NCBI GenBank assembly: GCA_021777105.1
Contig: JAIQZQ010000064.1
Coordinates: 1-46,136, forward strand
Length of the DNA stretch: 46,136 bases
Reading direction: 5' to 3'
Origin: Candidatus Anammoxibacter sp.
GTDB taxonomy: Bacteria > Planctomycetota > Brocadiia > Brocadiales > Anammoxibacteraceae
Below the pieces are notes generated by a model, which worked only from the letters and a program-made list of their open reading frames with translations, was not told the origin of the DNA and made no database searches. Shown here in pieces: positions 1 through 8,738 of the stretch. Position numbers and translations under genes: made by a program. The first letter of the stretch is position 1. Each line of letters begins with the position of its first letter.

Positions 1-3
1 AGC

Positions 4-36
4 TGGAGCAGTCTTGCAGACTGCTTCAAAACGTTT
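4..36 (+). repeat. Dispersed hairpin repeat, copy 1 of 3
   Basis: A 33 bp unit with a perfect 7 bp stem (GCAGTCT at 8-14, AGACTGC at 18-24) around a 3 nt loop, followed by a conserved AAACGTTT-like tail. Related units occur at 14657-14690 and 26552-26584. It lies just beyond the 3' end of the Bax1 gene. No T-run follows on either strand, so it is not an obvious terminator. Function unknown. Confidence 0.6.
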
Positions 37-133
37 TTGTTTTGCGATTAAAGTTTCCCTCAAAATATACCATATTAATCCTATGATTTTATGACGCATT
101 TAAATTTTCTGTCAAAATTTGTCACAATTTAAC

Positions 134-1390
134 TCATAAGATACTAACCCTTAATTTCTCAAGGCATCTGTATACCCTGTCCACTCCGGGGAAGTCGTTA
201 AAGAGGAAGCCGTTTTTGGTAAACCATTGGCTTTTATTTAGCTCGTCATTAATCTCGGGCCTTTTGTATAGGCAACGGTCAACACCTGCTAACAATGGGG
301 CGTCCGGGTTGGCGTCGCCATATTTCAGCCGCGCCAGAAGTTGTGTGGAGTGCCAGCGATGGAAAAGTTCCAGGTGGATCAGTTTGCCGTCGTTGTTTTT
401 GAAACTCAGGTCGGGGAAGATCAGCTCCTGATTGCCGGAAGGGAGAAACGGCGTCTCTTCAGTAATAGACCAATCATTCACCTTTGACTCAAATTCAGAC
501 TGAAACACCTTGATCTCCTCGGGCGTATAACTTCCAAAATTGTTGTAATGCCCGGCAAGGCCGCTCTTTTGATCCAGCTTTATAACAGCGTTCCTGTTGC
601 GGAATTTTACCTCCGCCTCCAATTCCCAGTTTTCAAGATGGCAAACCGTGGGGAAAAAGAGGGCCAGCTGTAAACCGTATTTTTGAATATTCTCAAAAAG
701 GCTCAAAGGTCCGTCAATCACCACCCGAAGGCGCGAGACCTTCCCGCTCTTGCCTTTGGTTTTAGAGCCTCCGTCATCTTCCCGCGTTATCATGCCTAAT
801 AAACGAAAGAATTTTAGATACTTAAACATTTGGCGTATCTTTGCCGCCTTTTTTTCGCCGATTATTAAAGTGATGGATTTTGAGTTTATAAGCAGTGATT
901 GAACCAGCGAGCAATTGTAACGCTCCAACAGTTTTTTCGCGGACAAATCCTTAAATTTAATCAACTTCTCATTTTCAGGAAGGTCAGGGTATAATCCATT
1001 TTCCAGAAAACCGTTGTCAACTTCCGGGTTTGCAAATATCTTATCCTTGTATTCCGCGTAGACCACATCCTTTTTTTGTTTCAGGGCTTTGCCCGACGCC
1101 ATAAACACGCTCTTTCTCAGCTCGCAATAATTCAGCTCCTCCTCATGGCTAAATTCAGATCGGTCGAGAAGCAGTTTATTTAAACCTTTTACAAGCAACA
1201 CATCGCGGGCTGTGTTTATAACAGGGGCCGCATACTCCTCTATTTCGCTTCTGACCGGGCGGCTGGTTTGCCTATAGATGGATATAAGCCGATCCGCTAT
1301 TTGAGTCAACTCATCGCTCTCCACATCTATAAACTGCGGATGCGCCTTGCCTTTAACAATTCTACACCTTATTAAATCTTTTGTAAGCAC
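134..1390 (-). CDS. Bax1-like nuclease (DUF790), partner of XPB helicase
   Basis: A 418-residue protein of the DUF790/Bax1 type. In archaea Bax1 (binds archaeal XPB) is a structure-specific nuclease that works with the XPB helicase on branched or damaged DNA. The C-terminal part carries a PD-(D/E)xK-like pattern: FPDLSF at 325-330 (D327) and HLELFHRWH from 339 (E341), as in the Bax1 nuclease domain. The start is GTG at 1390, chosen because AGGAG lies 8 nt upstream; this places the ribosome site inside the helicase gene. The reading frame overlaps the helicase 3' end by 29 nt, so the two genes are almost certainly translated together. The protein has no signal peptide or membrane segment and should be cytoplasmic. 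Family assignment rests on overall pattern and on the helicase neighbour; the exact substrate in this bacterium is not known. Confidence 0.85.
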   Translation of the reverse strand: MLTKDLIRCRIVKGKAHPQFIDVESDELTQIADRLISIYRQTSRPVRSEIEEYAAPVINTARDVLLVKGLNKLLLDRSEFSHEEELNYCELRKSVFMASGKALKQKKDVVYAEYKDKIFANPEVDNGFLENGLYPDLPENEKLIKFKDLSAKKLLERYNCSLVQSLLINSKSITLIIGEKKAAKIRQMFKYLKFFRLLGMITREDDGGSKTKGKSGKVSRLRVVIDGPLSLFENIQKYGLQLALFFPTVCHLENWELEAEVKFRNRNAVIKLDQKSGLAGHYNNFGSYTPEEIKVFQSEFESKVNDWSITEETPFLPSGNQELIFPDLSFKNNDGKLIHLELFHRWHSTQLLARLKYGDANPDAPLLAGVDRCLYKRPEINDELNKSQWFTKNGFLFNDFPGVDRVYRCLEKLRVSIL

Positions 1391-2741
1391 GGTGATTTCT
1401 CCTTCTATTGCTTATATAAACTTCCGATGTCCCTTTGCTTAAAAGCTCGTAAAGTTGCGCCTGTTTATCATTCGCCGGCCTTAAAATGCGGCCCAAACGC
1501 TGCACATGCTCCCGTATGCTTCCGCTGCCCGACACTATAATGCCCACGCTAGCCTCCGGCACATCAATCCCCTCATTTAAAACCTTGCTTGTGACCAACA
1601 CAGGGTATGCCCCTTGGCGGAACATCTCCAGAAACTCCTTCCTCTCCTTCAATTTGGTGTTGTGCGTTAACACCGGCAGGAAGAAACGGCGCCCGATATC
1701 ATACGCCGTCTGATTGTCGGCTGTAAAGACCAGTATCCTCTCCCCCGCGTGTTTTCTTATCAACATCCATATCGTCTCAAATTTAGCCCGGCATGTTCGC
1801 GCAATCCTTTTTTGCGCAAGATACCCGGCAAAGGCCTCTTTCCCTCCCGGTTCACGATACGACAGGGCAATAAACCTGCCCCAGCCGTACTTTGAGCTAA
1901 AATCAATATCCTGCGACCGCACAAAATCCAGATACAACTGCCTGTTCTTCTCATACTCCTCGGATTCATCCTCATCAAGGTCAAGCTGTAGCGTATGTGT
2001 TACATAAGGCGCAAGGATCTTGCCCTCCATCTCGTCAATATGTTCGCGGTAACACAAATCGCCGATCAATTCGCGCAATATCTTTTCGCCCCCGTCCTCC
2101 CTCTCAGGCGTGGCTGACAGGCCGAGCCTGTAAGGCGCCAGGCACATAGCGGCCGCCGTCCGGTTGGCCGGCCCGGGCAAATGGTGGCATTCATCGAATA
2201 TCGCCAAACCAAACTTGTCGCCGATAAACTCCATCATAAGCACAGCCGAAGCGTATGTGCTTACCGTAACGTCGCAGACATCTTTTGACCCGCCCCCAAG
2301 CATCCCGACCTTTTGTTTAAAAAAACGCTCTAAAAGGCTTGCCCATTGCTGGACAAGGTCAATCGTCGGGGCAATTACAAGCGTCGAACGTTGCGCATTG
2401 ACCATAGCCGTCACCGCCAGAAACGATTTGCCCGACCCGGTCGGCAGCGCCACAAAACCTTGCCGCCCGTGTTTCACCCAAGCCTCAAGCGCGTTTTTCT
2501 GATGTTTGCGTGGTTGCATTGTGTCGGGCTCCGGCAAATTCAGTGTGGCGTATTTTCTGGCCCTATCCTGGTACTCAACGCTGTTTTTCCTCAGCTCTTT
2601 TATAATAGGCGCGTATTTATACGCCTGAGCCCTGTAACAATTTATGCGTTTGTCAAACCTCGCATACTTTGCCGCAGTCTCAATCTCGTCCTTTTCGCCC
2701 TTTATAATCAGGGCGCCGTTGTCAAAGTCAATAGTAACCAT
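1362..2741 (-). CDS. XPB/Rad25-type superfamily 2 DNA helicase
   Basis: A 459-residue ATP-dependent DNA helicase. Visible motifs are Walker A PTGSGKS (100-106), a DECH box (183-186), SAT (209-211), the RED triplet (214-216) that is diagnostic for XPB, GIDVPEA (391-397) and motif VI QRLGRILRP (414-422). The region before Walker A resembles the short N-terminal damage-recognition domain of archaeal XPB. About 50 residues between RED and the second RecA domain could hold the thumb. The size matches archaeal XPB rather than the much longer eukaryotic protein. The ATG start has only a weak GAGAA ribosome site. It is the first gene of a two-gene operon with the overlapping Bax1 nuclease, so the likely role is an unwind-and-cut machine in repair or defence. 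XPB identity is secure; the physiological role in bacteria is inference. Confidence 0.9.
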   Translation of the reverse strand: MVTIDFDNGALIIKGEKDEIETAAKYARFDKRINCYRAQAYKYAPIIKELRKNSVEYQDRARKYATLNLPEPDTMQPRKHQKNALEAWVKHGRQGFVALPTGSGKSFLAVTAMVNAQRSTLVIAPTIDLVQQWASLLERFFKQKVGMLGGGSKDVCDVTVSTYASAVLMMEFIGDKFGLAIFDECHHLPGPANRTAAAMCLAPYRLGLSATPEREDGGEKILRELIGDLCYREHIDEMEGKILAPYVTHTLQLDLDEDESEEYEKNRQLYLDFVRSQDIDFSSKYGWGRFIALSYREPGGKEAFAGYLAQKRIARTCRAKFETIWMLIRKHAGERILVFTADNQTAYDIGRRFFLPVLTHNTKLKERKEFLEMFRQGAYPVLVTSKVLNEGIDVPEASVGIIVSGSGSIREHVQRLGRILRPANDKQAQLYELLSKGTSEVYISNRRRNHRAYKRFNKV

Positions 2742-3084
2742 AGTTGGTTCTCATATAAATTAATCAAATATTAGCGCGCGATAAAGCAATAATCTGTTAA
2801 TATTAATAGGTAAATATAAAAAAACAAGCAAAATGTTGTCGCGTTAGCGCCAAAATAAACCATTTTTTCGAATTCCGCAAATTTTTTTAAATCTGCTGTT
2901 ACAATTAAATGTATTAAAATAGAAAATTAAGATATTTTTAGTATAATTGAAGCAATGGAGGCTCAAAATTATTAATACTGATAAGTCTATCAGGGTAATT
3001 ACGAATAATGAGCTCTGAAAGCGAAAAAAACGAAGTTAATAATTAAATATACATTTTATATAATTTAATTAAAGGTAGATTATA
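2742..3084. other. Divergent intergenic region, XPB operon / vapBC
   Basis: A very AT-rich gap that must hold the promoters of the leftward XPB-Bax1 operon and the rightward toxin-antitoxin pair. A small palindrome, CTGATA (2978-2983) and TATCAG (2988-2993), lies about 90 bp before the antitoxin start and could be an operator, since VapBC-type complexes usually repress themselves; this is speculative. AAAGG at 3071-3075 is the antitoxin ribosome site. No further gene seen. Confidence 0.5.
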
Positions 3085-3321
3085 ATGGGAACTGTAATTA
3101 TAAATGTGCCGCAGGATATCAACGAAAAATATGATATTAAAAGCATTGAAGCGTCAATCGAGTTGCTTGAGAAATTAAAAAACAGCAAACCGGAAACAGA
3201 AGTAAATTCAAACGATTCATTGTTGGGGCTGTTTGAAAATGAAAGTGAAATAATCGACGGCATTACTGAATCAGCGATGCAATCGCGGGAAAAAGATTCA
3301 TTGAGGCTTAACAATGGATAA
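3085..3321 (+). CDS. VapB-like antitoxin
   Basis: A small 78-residue acidic protein directly before, and overlapping by 8 nt, a PIN-domain toxin gene. This is the standard order for VapBC-type modules, in which the antitoxin binds the toxin active site and represses the operon. The C-terminal half has the pattern of an LLGLFENESEIIDGI segment followed by a basic/acidic helix, which resembles the toxin-wrapping tail of such antitoxins. No clear DNA-binding fold is visible in the N-terminal 50 residues, so the antitoxin subfamily cannot be named. The ATG is preceded by AAAGG at a 9 nt spacing. Function is assigned mostly from position and size. Confidence 0.75.
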   Translation: MGTVIINVPQDINEKYDIKSIEASIELLEKLKNSKPETEVNSNDSLLGLFENESEIIDGITESAMQSREKDSLRLNNG

Positions 3322-3742
3322 AACACTGCTTGACACTGACATATTTTCAGAAATCCTCAAAAGGAAAAATGAAAACGTGATAAGATTTGCGCAAAACTAT
3401 TTTAGTAAATTTAACAGATACACAATTTCTACAATAACAATAATAGAGGTAGTAAAAGGGTTTCATAAAGTCAAACGCGAAGAACAGATCCAAACGTTTT
3501 TAAAAGAAATTTCAAAAGCGGAAATATTGACTTTAAATTTAAAAAACTCTGAATTAGCCGGCAGGATTTATTCCGACCTTGAACGGCGCGGGCAACCTGT
3601 AGGCCGCGCTGATCCAATTGTTGCCGCAATTGCTTTAGAAAGAAATCTTGTTTTATCAACTGGAAATATGAAACATTATAATCGTATTAAAGACTTGGGA
3701 TACCAATTAAAATTACATAATTGGAAGGATACTGAATTGTAA
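3314..3742 (+). CDS. VapC-type PIN-domain toxin ribonuclease
   Basis: A 142-residue PIN-domain protein. The acidic metal-binding residues of the fold are present: D7 in LLDTD, E45 in TIIEVVKG, D100 in GRADPIVAA and the polar position N118 in STGN. VapC proteins are Mg-dependent endoribonucleases that cleave tRNA or rRNA and stop growth when the antitoxin is lost. Length is normal for the family and all catalytic positions look intact, so the toxin should be active. The start codon lies inside the end of the antitoxin gene, with GAGG at 3303-3306 as ribosome site. The RNA target cannot be predicted from the sequence. Confidence 0.9.
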   Translation: MDKTLLDTDIFSEILKRKNENVIRFAQNYFSKFNRYTISTITIIEVVKGFHKVKREEQIQTFLKEISKAEILTLNLKNSELAGRIYSDLERRGQPVGRADPIVAAIALERNLVLSTGNMKHYNRIKDLGYQLKLHNWKDTEL

Positions 3743-4125
3743 ATACACGACTCATCATTCACCACTTTCAGCGCCAGTCGCCCTTTGTTACTGCCCTACG
3801 TCATCAGTCTTCAGTCCTCAGTTCTAAGCCCTCAATCCTCTGTTATTCGCCATAACCCGTTAGTAAATCTTTTTATTTGCGCAAAATAGGCGGGTTTGCT
3901 ATACTTTCAAACTTATGTTTTGCGTAAATGTCCGCCTGCTGTTCAGATTGTGCTTATCCTGTAGATTGATCTTAAACGTTTCCTCGGATTAGGTTTAGGT
4001 TGCATTTTTTAGTTCCGTGTTAGCGCAAAGTTAAACGGATGACTGTGGTCATTAAAATATGTCTTTTCATGTTTTTTACGGCGGCGTGATTGCGCTCAGA
4101 CTGATAAATTATTGGCGGATTTTGT
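3743..4125. other. Intergenic region, no gene seen
   Basis: Non-coding gap between the toxin and the membrane-protein gene. Positions 3795-3840 are a low-complexity stretch of TCAGTC/TCAGTT-like units, probably junk repeat. The rest should contain the promoter of the membrane protein-receptor operon, but no convincing promoter box or riboswitch was recognised. GGCGGA near 4115 may be the ribosome site for the next gene. Confidence 0.4.
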
Positions 4126-4995
4126 ATGATTGCAAACAACCTTAAATTAAAACCTTATGGATGGTATGGTCTTTGCCTTATCTGTTTTGCCGAGGCAGCA
4201 ATTGTTTTGCATCAAATGGGCTCTGAAATTGCTCACGCAATATGTATATGGGCCATACCATTGTGCATGGCCGGTTATCTGATGTTTATGGACAGCCTCG
4301 TTTACAAGATAAAGGGGCATTCGCTTATTTATAACAGGCGCAAAGAGTTTTGCCTTCAGTTGCTTCTCTCTTTAATCTTTTCCATTATCCTTGAAATATA
4401 TAATTTCCAATTAAAAGATTGGCAATACATAGGTCTGCCGGATAGCCGTATGATGTTGTTCATAGGCATAAGCGTCACATTTGCCGCGACAATGACGTTC
4501 ATGATGTTGACTTTTGAGTTTCTTGAAGCTTTGCGCCTGTTTGACAGGTTTAAGGTTCCAAAACTGAAAGTAGACAGACGCATTCTTTACGCCGCAATTG
4601 TGTCCGGCGCCTTTCTCCTGGCGCTTCCCTTTTTTATCGGCAAAGATGTGGTTATTGACGGGTTTTTGTATATGTTTGCGGGCTCTTTTCTGTTTTTTGA
4701 GCCTATTGTATACTTGCGCAATGGCGATTCACTGTTAAAAGACCTTGAAAAGGGCAAACCCGGCAGGTTATATAACCTTTTTATTGCTAGTTTGATCTGG
4801 GGCTTTTTATGCGAGTTTTGGAACTACTGGGCAACCGTGAAATGGATATATCCCGCTTCTTTTTCGCCGGAGATAAAACTATTTGAGATTTCGCTCTTTG
4901 GATTCTTCGGGTATGCTCCTTTGGCGTTGGGATATTTTTCGCTCTATAATTTTTGCAAACTCTTTATAAAAAATAAAGAAATGGACGTGGTTTAA
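4126..4995 (+). CDS. Eight-helix inner-membrane protein with internal duplication
   Basis: A 289-residue integral membrane protein that I do not recognise. About eight hydrophobic segments are visible, near 13-30, 37-58, 75-93, 108-132, 152-171, 176-196, 216-238 and 254-282. The two halves are related. The stretch AGYLMFMDSLVY..KGHSL at 49-67 matches AGSFLFFEPIVY..NGDSL at 185-203, and SLIFSIILEIYN at 82-93 matches SLIWGFLCEFWN at 222-233. Each half therefore carries a conserved E-[IF]-[YW]-N in a helix. The stop is 2 nt before the TonB receptor start, so the two genes form one transcript and probably one pathway. It might be an inner-membrane transporter or lipid-modifying enzyme serving the receptor; no function is claimed. 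Confidence 0.8.
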   Translation: MIANNLKLKPYGWYGLCLICFAEAAIVLHQMGSEIAHAICIWAIPLCMAGYLMFMDSLVYKIKGHSLIYNRRKEFCLQLLLSLIFSIILEIYNFQLKDWQYIGLPDSRMMLFIGISVTFAATMTFMMLTFEFLEALRLFDRFKVPKLKVDRRILYAAIVSGAFLLALPFFIGKDVVIDGFLYMFAGSFLFFEPIVYLRNGDSLLKDLEKGKPGRLYNLFIASLIWGFLCEFWNYWATVKWIYPASFSPEIKLFEISLFGFFGYAPLALGYFSLYNFCKLFIKNKEMDVV

Positions 4996-4997
4996 TT

Positions 4998-7130
4998 ATG
5001 CGCGATCTGAAAAATTTTATCTTTCCTTTTTTAATATTTACATTGTGCCTTGCCCAAAATACTCCATGTCAATCCGCCAATTGGGTTGAAGCTCCTGAAC
5101 TCCCTAAGCTGTACGCCGGCCTTGACAAAAGTCTTGAAGATGAATTTGCGTTTATTCTTGCGGAACAAACCGTTTCAATCGCGTCAAAGATGGAAGAGGA
5201 TGTTAGCAAAGCCCCATCAATTATTACCGTTGTCACGGCTGAAGAGATAGATAATCTGGGAGCAAGAACATTAACGGATATACTGTTGACGGTTCCTGGG
5301 TTTGATATAAAGAAGGACGCATTTGTCGGCGTAATAGAGTATGGCGCCAGGGGCATGCGCGCGTCGGTTGAAAAGATCAGGGTTTACGTAGACGGTCACT
5401 CGTTAAATATGCCTCTTGACGGCAGCGCTTCAGGTTTTTTCGACGACCTTTCACTGAAAAATGTAAAAAAGATTGAGATTATTAGAGGGCCGGGTTCAGC
5501 CATTCATGGGGCAAATGCCTTTCTTGCGGTAATTAACATTGTAACAAAGGACGGCTCTGATATTGCCGGCTATGAGGCCTCCGCCGGGTTTGGAAGCCAT
5601 GATACACAGGAGTACAGCGTTTCATACGGCAAGGATATTTATGGCGTGGATGTTGCCGGATTTGTCGATTTTTACAACTCAAACGGCCTGAGCGATACTA
5701 TTAAACAGGACGCCCTATCCGGGCCGGGGTTTTTTGACCAGTTTTCAATAACCCCGGGCGACACTGACGACAGCAGGAATAAACTGGACCTTAACCTTAA
5801 GCTGACATATAAAGACCTGAAATTTAACGCTAAATATATGAATAAGGACACAGAACCTTTTGTTGGTCCACAGTTCATTTTAACAGATGACTCAGAGCAG
5901 CAATACAACTATGCAATGGTTGACCTGAGTTATAAATTGGAGCTGGGCGATAGGTTAACATTTAAGCCTAAAGTTTATTATGATCAATATGATATAGAAT
6001 TCTCAGAAGAGTTGTTCCCTGACGGCTTTACTATTCCTTTTGATCTGGATGGCGATGGCGATGTTGAGAGTTTTCCCTCAGGATCTTCTTTTGATAACTT
6101 ATTTACTAACAGAAGAATTGGCGGAGAGGCACAGGTCGACTATGAGTTGTTTGATAACAACACATTTACACTCGGTTTTAATTATGAGTGGGAAAGGCAG
6201 GATAATGTTGAATTTTACACGAATACCGATACCTTTTCAGGCGCTTCACTTGGATCAAATCAAAAATTATCTGAATTATCAGCTGCTCCGGAGGCTCTCA
6301 GACAAATATGGGCAATCTATATTCAGGATAAATGGGATATTGCAGACGATTTAGGTTTTACTTTTGGCGTAAGACATGACCATTACAGCGATTTTGAAGG
6401 CACAACCAACCCAAGATTAGGCCTTGTATGGGAATTTATGGATAATGCAGTCCTAAAGGCTCTATATGGCCAGGCATTTCGCGCGCCGACTTTTCTGGAG
6501 CTTTATACGGCAAACAACTCCGTTTTATTGGGCGATCCTGATTTAAAGCCTGAAACAATAAGGACATATGAGTTGGGCTTGTCGTATAAATTTAACAGGA
6601 AGATAGATGTGGGCGTTAATTATTTCTATAACGTTGTCAGGGATGAGATCGTTGAAGGTCCGAAACAGAGTCCTTTGGACCCGCAAGTCTTTACCAATCT
6701 GGCGGGTTCAAATATTCAGGGGATTGAATGTGAGTTAAAAGCGGATATAGCCCACAATATGTACGCTTATGCCAACTATACATATCTGGATTCCGAGACA
6801 AAAGGCGATTCTCAGCCGGATGTTCCGAAACATAAAGCCAATATTGGTTTTAATATTGGCTTGTGGGACATCTTTAACGCAAACATCCATAGTTTTATAA
6901 GCGATAAAAGACCGCGCGACCACAAAGATACCAGGGACGACTCGCCGGGTTACGCTATTTTCAATTTTACACTGAGCGCGAAAGATCTCTTTAAAGGCTT
7001 AGGATTTAAGGCGTCGTTATTTAATCTGCTTGATAAAGAGTACAACGATCCTTCGTTGATAAACACAGTGCCTACAGACCTTCCAAGGCCAGGCAGAACA
7101 TTTTTCTTAGAGATGAATTATAAATTATAG
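4998..7130 (+). CDS. TonB-dependent outer-membrane receptor, copy 1
   Basis: A 710-residue receptor with an N-terminal signal peptide (hydrophobic core about 7-20) and a plug domain of about 65-185 carrying APSIITVVTAEEI, LGARTLTDIL, RGM..VEKIRVYVDG and IIRGPGSA..GANAFLAVINI. A long beta-barrel follows. EQTVSIA at 56-62 is a plausible TonB box. Such receptors import scarce ligands (iron complexes, cobalamin, sugars) with energy from TonB-ExbBD; nothing here fixes the ligand. An acidic DLDGDGDVE loop at 349-357 looks like an EF-hand-type calcium loop in an extracellular position. The C-terminus ends in Leu (NYKL) where the two paralogues end in Phe, the usual barrel-assembly signal. It is cotranscribed with the upstream membrane protein. 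It is very similar throughout to the receptor at 9646-11778 and more distantly to that at 24303-26447. Confidence 0.93.
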   Translation: MRDLKNFIFPFLIFTLCLAQNTPCQSANWVEAPELPKLYAGLDKSLEDEFAFILAEQTVSIASKMEEDVSKAPSIITVVTAEEIDNLGARTLTDILLTVPGFDIKKDAFVGVIEYGARGMRASVEKIRVYVDGHSLNMPLDGSASGFFDDLSLKNVKKIEIIRGPGSAIHGANAFLAVINIVTKDGSDIAGYEASAGFGSHDTQEYSVSYGKDIYGVDVAGFVDFYNSNGLSDTIKQDALSGPGFFDQFSITPGDTDDSRNKLDLNLKLTYKDLKFNAKYMNKDTEPFVGPQFILTDDSEQQYNYAMVDLSYKLELGDRLTFKPKVYYDQYDIEFSEELFPDGFTIPFDLDGDGDVESFPSGSSFDNLFTNRRIGGEAQVDYELFDNNTFTLGFNYEWERQDNVEFYTNTDTFSGASLGSNQKLSELSAAPEALRQIWAIYIQDKWDIADDLGFTFGVRHDHYSDFEGTTNPRLGLVWEFMDNAVLKALYGQAFRAPTFLELYTANNSVLLGDPDLKPETIRTYELGLSYKFNRKIDVGVNYFYNVVRDEIVEGPKQSPLDPQVFTNLAGSNIQGIECELKADIAHNMYAYANYTYLDSETKGDSQPDVPKHKANIGFNIGLWDIFNANIHSFISDKRPRDHKDTRDDSPGYAIFNFTLSAKDLFKGLGFKASLFNLLDKEYNDPSLINTVPTDLPRPGRTFFLEMNYKL

Positions 7131-7300
7131 ATATTTGTTTAGCGAAATTTCTACTGCTTGTTCTAATGCCTTGCGTTGGAATATTTTTTTGCGCTCTGCG
7201 TCAAACAATAGGACGCAGGGGCGTTCAGAATGCATTCCTATGCAGAACATCGGAACGAGTTGAATGGATTTTTTCTGGAAAGTTGAGCCTAAAAAAACAA

Positions 7301-8515
7301 TTATGTTAATTGTGATTTTCTTGAAGATGTCAGCTTAAATAGTGTTATTTCCGGAGGAATGCATAACCGTTGAGGCGATCCGAAATAACCGGTTCCACGG
7401 TTTACATAAAGCCATGTCTTGTTATGTTTGTATAAACCTGAGATATAATGAGGTGGTTCAAGCCAAAAAATATATTGCCACGGTAAAGATTGCCCCCCAT
7501 GCGTATGGCCTGAAATTTGCAAATCATACCCACTCTTGGCGCACGCAAAGATACTCATTGGCTGATGGGCCAATACGATCTTTATATTGCAAGGCTGGGC
7601 TCCTGCCAATGCCAGCATTGGATTTGAGGATGAGCGTTTATTAAATGAACCGGCGCTGTAATCTGTTACGCCTGCAAGAAGGATGCGTCCTGAGCCATAG
7701 TGGATAACTCTGTGCTCATTCATAAGCGTTGTAAATCCCAATTGTTCAATTTTGTCTACCCACTCTGCTACGCCGGATAGATAATCATGGTTTCCCGTGA
7801 CAAAATATGACCCATAAACGGAAGATAAGTCCGCTAATGGGGCTACATCGTTTTTAAGATACGCCACTGAGCCGTCAGCTATGTCGCCTGTAAATACTAT
7901 AATATCTGGATTCACGCTGTTAACTTGTTCCACTATCTTTTCCACGTAATCGCGTTTTAATGTAGGCCCTGCATGGATATCGGAAATCTGAACAATACGC
8001 AGGTTTTCAAAATCTTCAGGTAGAGCTCGAAACGGAATAGTGATGTTGACTATTTCCGGTCGACGGCGCGCCTCATATAATCCGTAACCGGTTAATACGC
8101 CGGCAACTCCAAGAATGCCCATATTTAATGATTTTCTAAAAAAAACACGGCGCTCGGCCCTGTTTGGTTTTCTGCTTTTCATGTTGTGGCTGAAAAATCT
8201 TTTTGTTCCGAAAAAGATTTTTTGAAAACAAATTGCTATGAAGGCGAATATGTCTGCAAGGGTTAACAGATATAATGCCAATGTCAGGAATGACATACTC
8301 AAGTATCCAACCCAGGATAATCTGTCAATCCATAAATTTTCAATTTGGCAAAGGAACAGGAAGTATGGAATTGACGGTAAAGACGCGAAAAACAGAAGCA
8401 GAACTATAAGGGAAAATTTACGTTTATTGCTCATGGATGACCGGATTATCAAACGCCACCCAATATAGCAATACACAACAGCTAATATGAAAAATCCCAT
8501 AATTAATATGTTCAT
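7301..8515 (-). CDS. Membrane-anchored calcineurin-like metallophosphoesterase (YaeI-like)
   Basis: A 404-residue protein counted from ATG at 8515; an in-frame TTG at 8527 is less likely because GGAG lies just before the ATG. The N-terminal 100 residues hold three or four membrane segments. The C-terminal half is a calcineurin-like phosphoesterase with all metal motifs: SDIHAGP (178-184), GDIADG (210-215), GNHD (241-244), H317 in AHQP and GHTHGGQ (336-342). Between them, RRVFFRK at 122-128 followed by a hydrophobic stretch resembles a Tat signal, as found at the N-terminus of YaeI-type enzymes. The active site should therefore lie on the outer face of the inner membrane. YaeI relatives include the chlamydial lipid A enzyme LpxG, so a phospholipid or UDP-sugar substrate is possible. 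The gene is transcribed against both flanking receptors. Confidence 0.88.
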   Translation of the reverse strand: MNILIMGFFILAVVYCYIGWRLIIRSSMSNKRKFSLIVLLLFFASLPSIPYFLFLCQIENLWIDRLSWVGYLSMSFLTLALYLLTLADIFAFIAICFQKIFFGTKRFFSHNMKSRKPNRAERRVFFRKSLNMGILGVAGVLTGYGLYEARRRPEIVNITIPFRALPEDFENLRIVQISDIHAGPTLKRDYVEKIVEQVNSVNPDIIVFTGDIADGSVAYLKNDVAPLADLSSVYGSYFVTGNHDYLSGVAEWVDKIEQLGFTTLMNEHRVIHYGSGRILLAGVTDYSAGSFNKRSSSNPMLALAGAQPCNIKIVLAHQPMSIFACAKSGYDLQISGHTHGGQSLPWQYIFWLEPPHYISGLYKHNKTWLYVNRGTGYFGSPQRLCIPPEITLFKLTSSRKSQLT

Positions 8516-8738
8516 AAGACTCCACAAATTTAAGACTAAAACGTGAAACAGATAAATTATTGTAAGTTCTTATAATAGTTTATCTTTCATCAGTTTTTCC
8601 AATTTTTTTTGAAAATAAATAACCGGCAATACCCCATTTAGTATCTTGTCAGTTACGTTTTGACAAGATTTGTCGAGATATTTTTGAATTATTTAGAGAT
8701 CTGGTTAGCAAGCCCCGCTTAATAACCGGCAATTCAAG

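Noticed and set aside
3743..4125. Cobalamin or other riboswitch before the receptor operon
   Set aside because: No B12-box (GCCACTG-like) or other recognised aptamer core was found here or before the second receptor.
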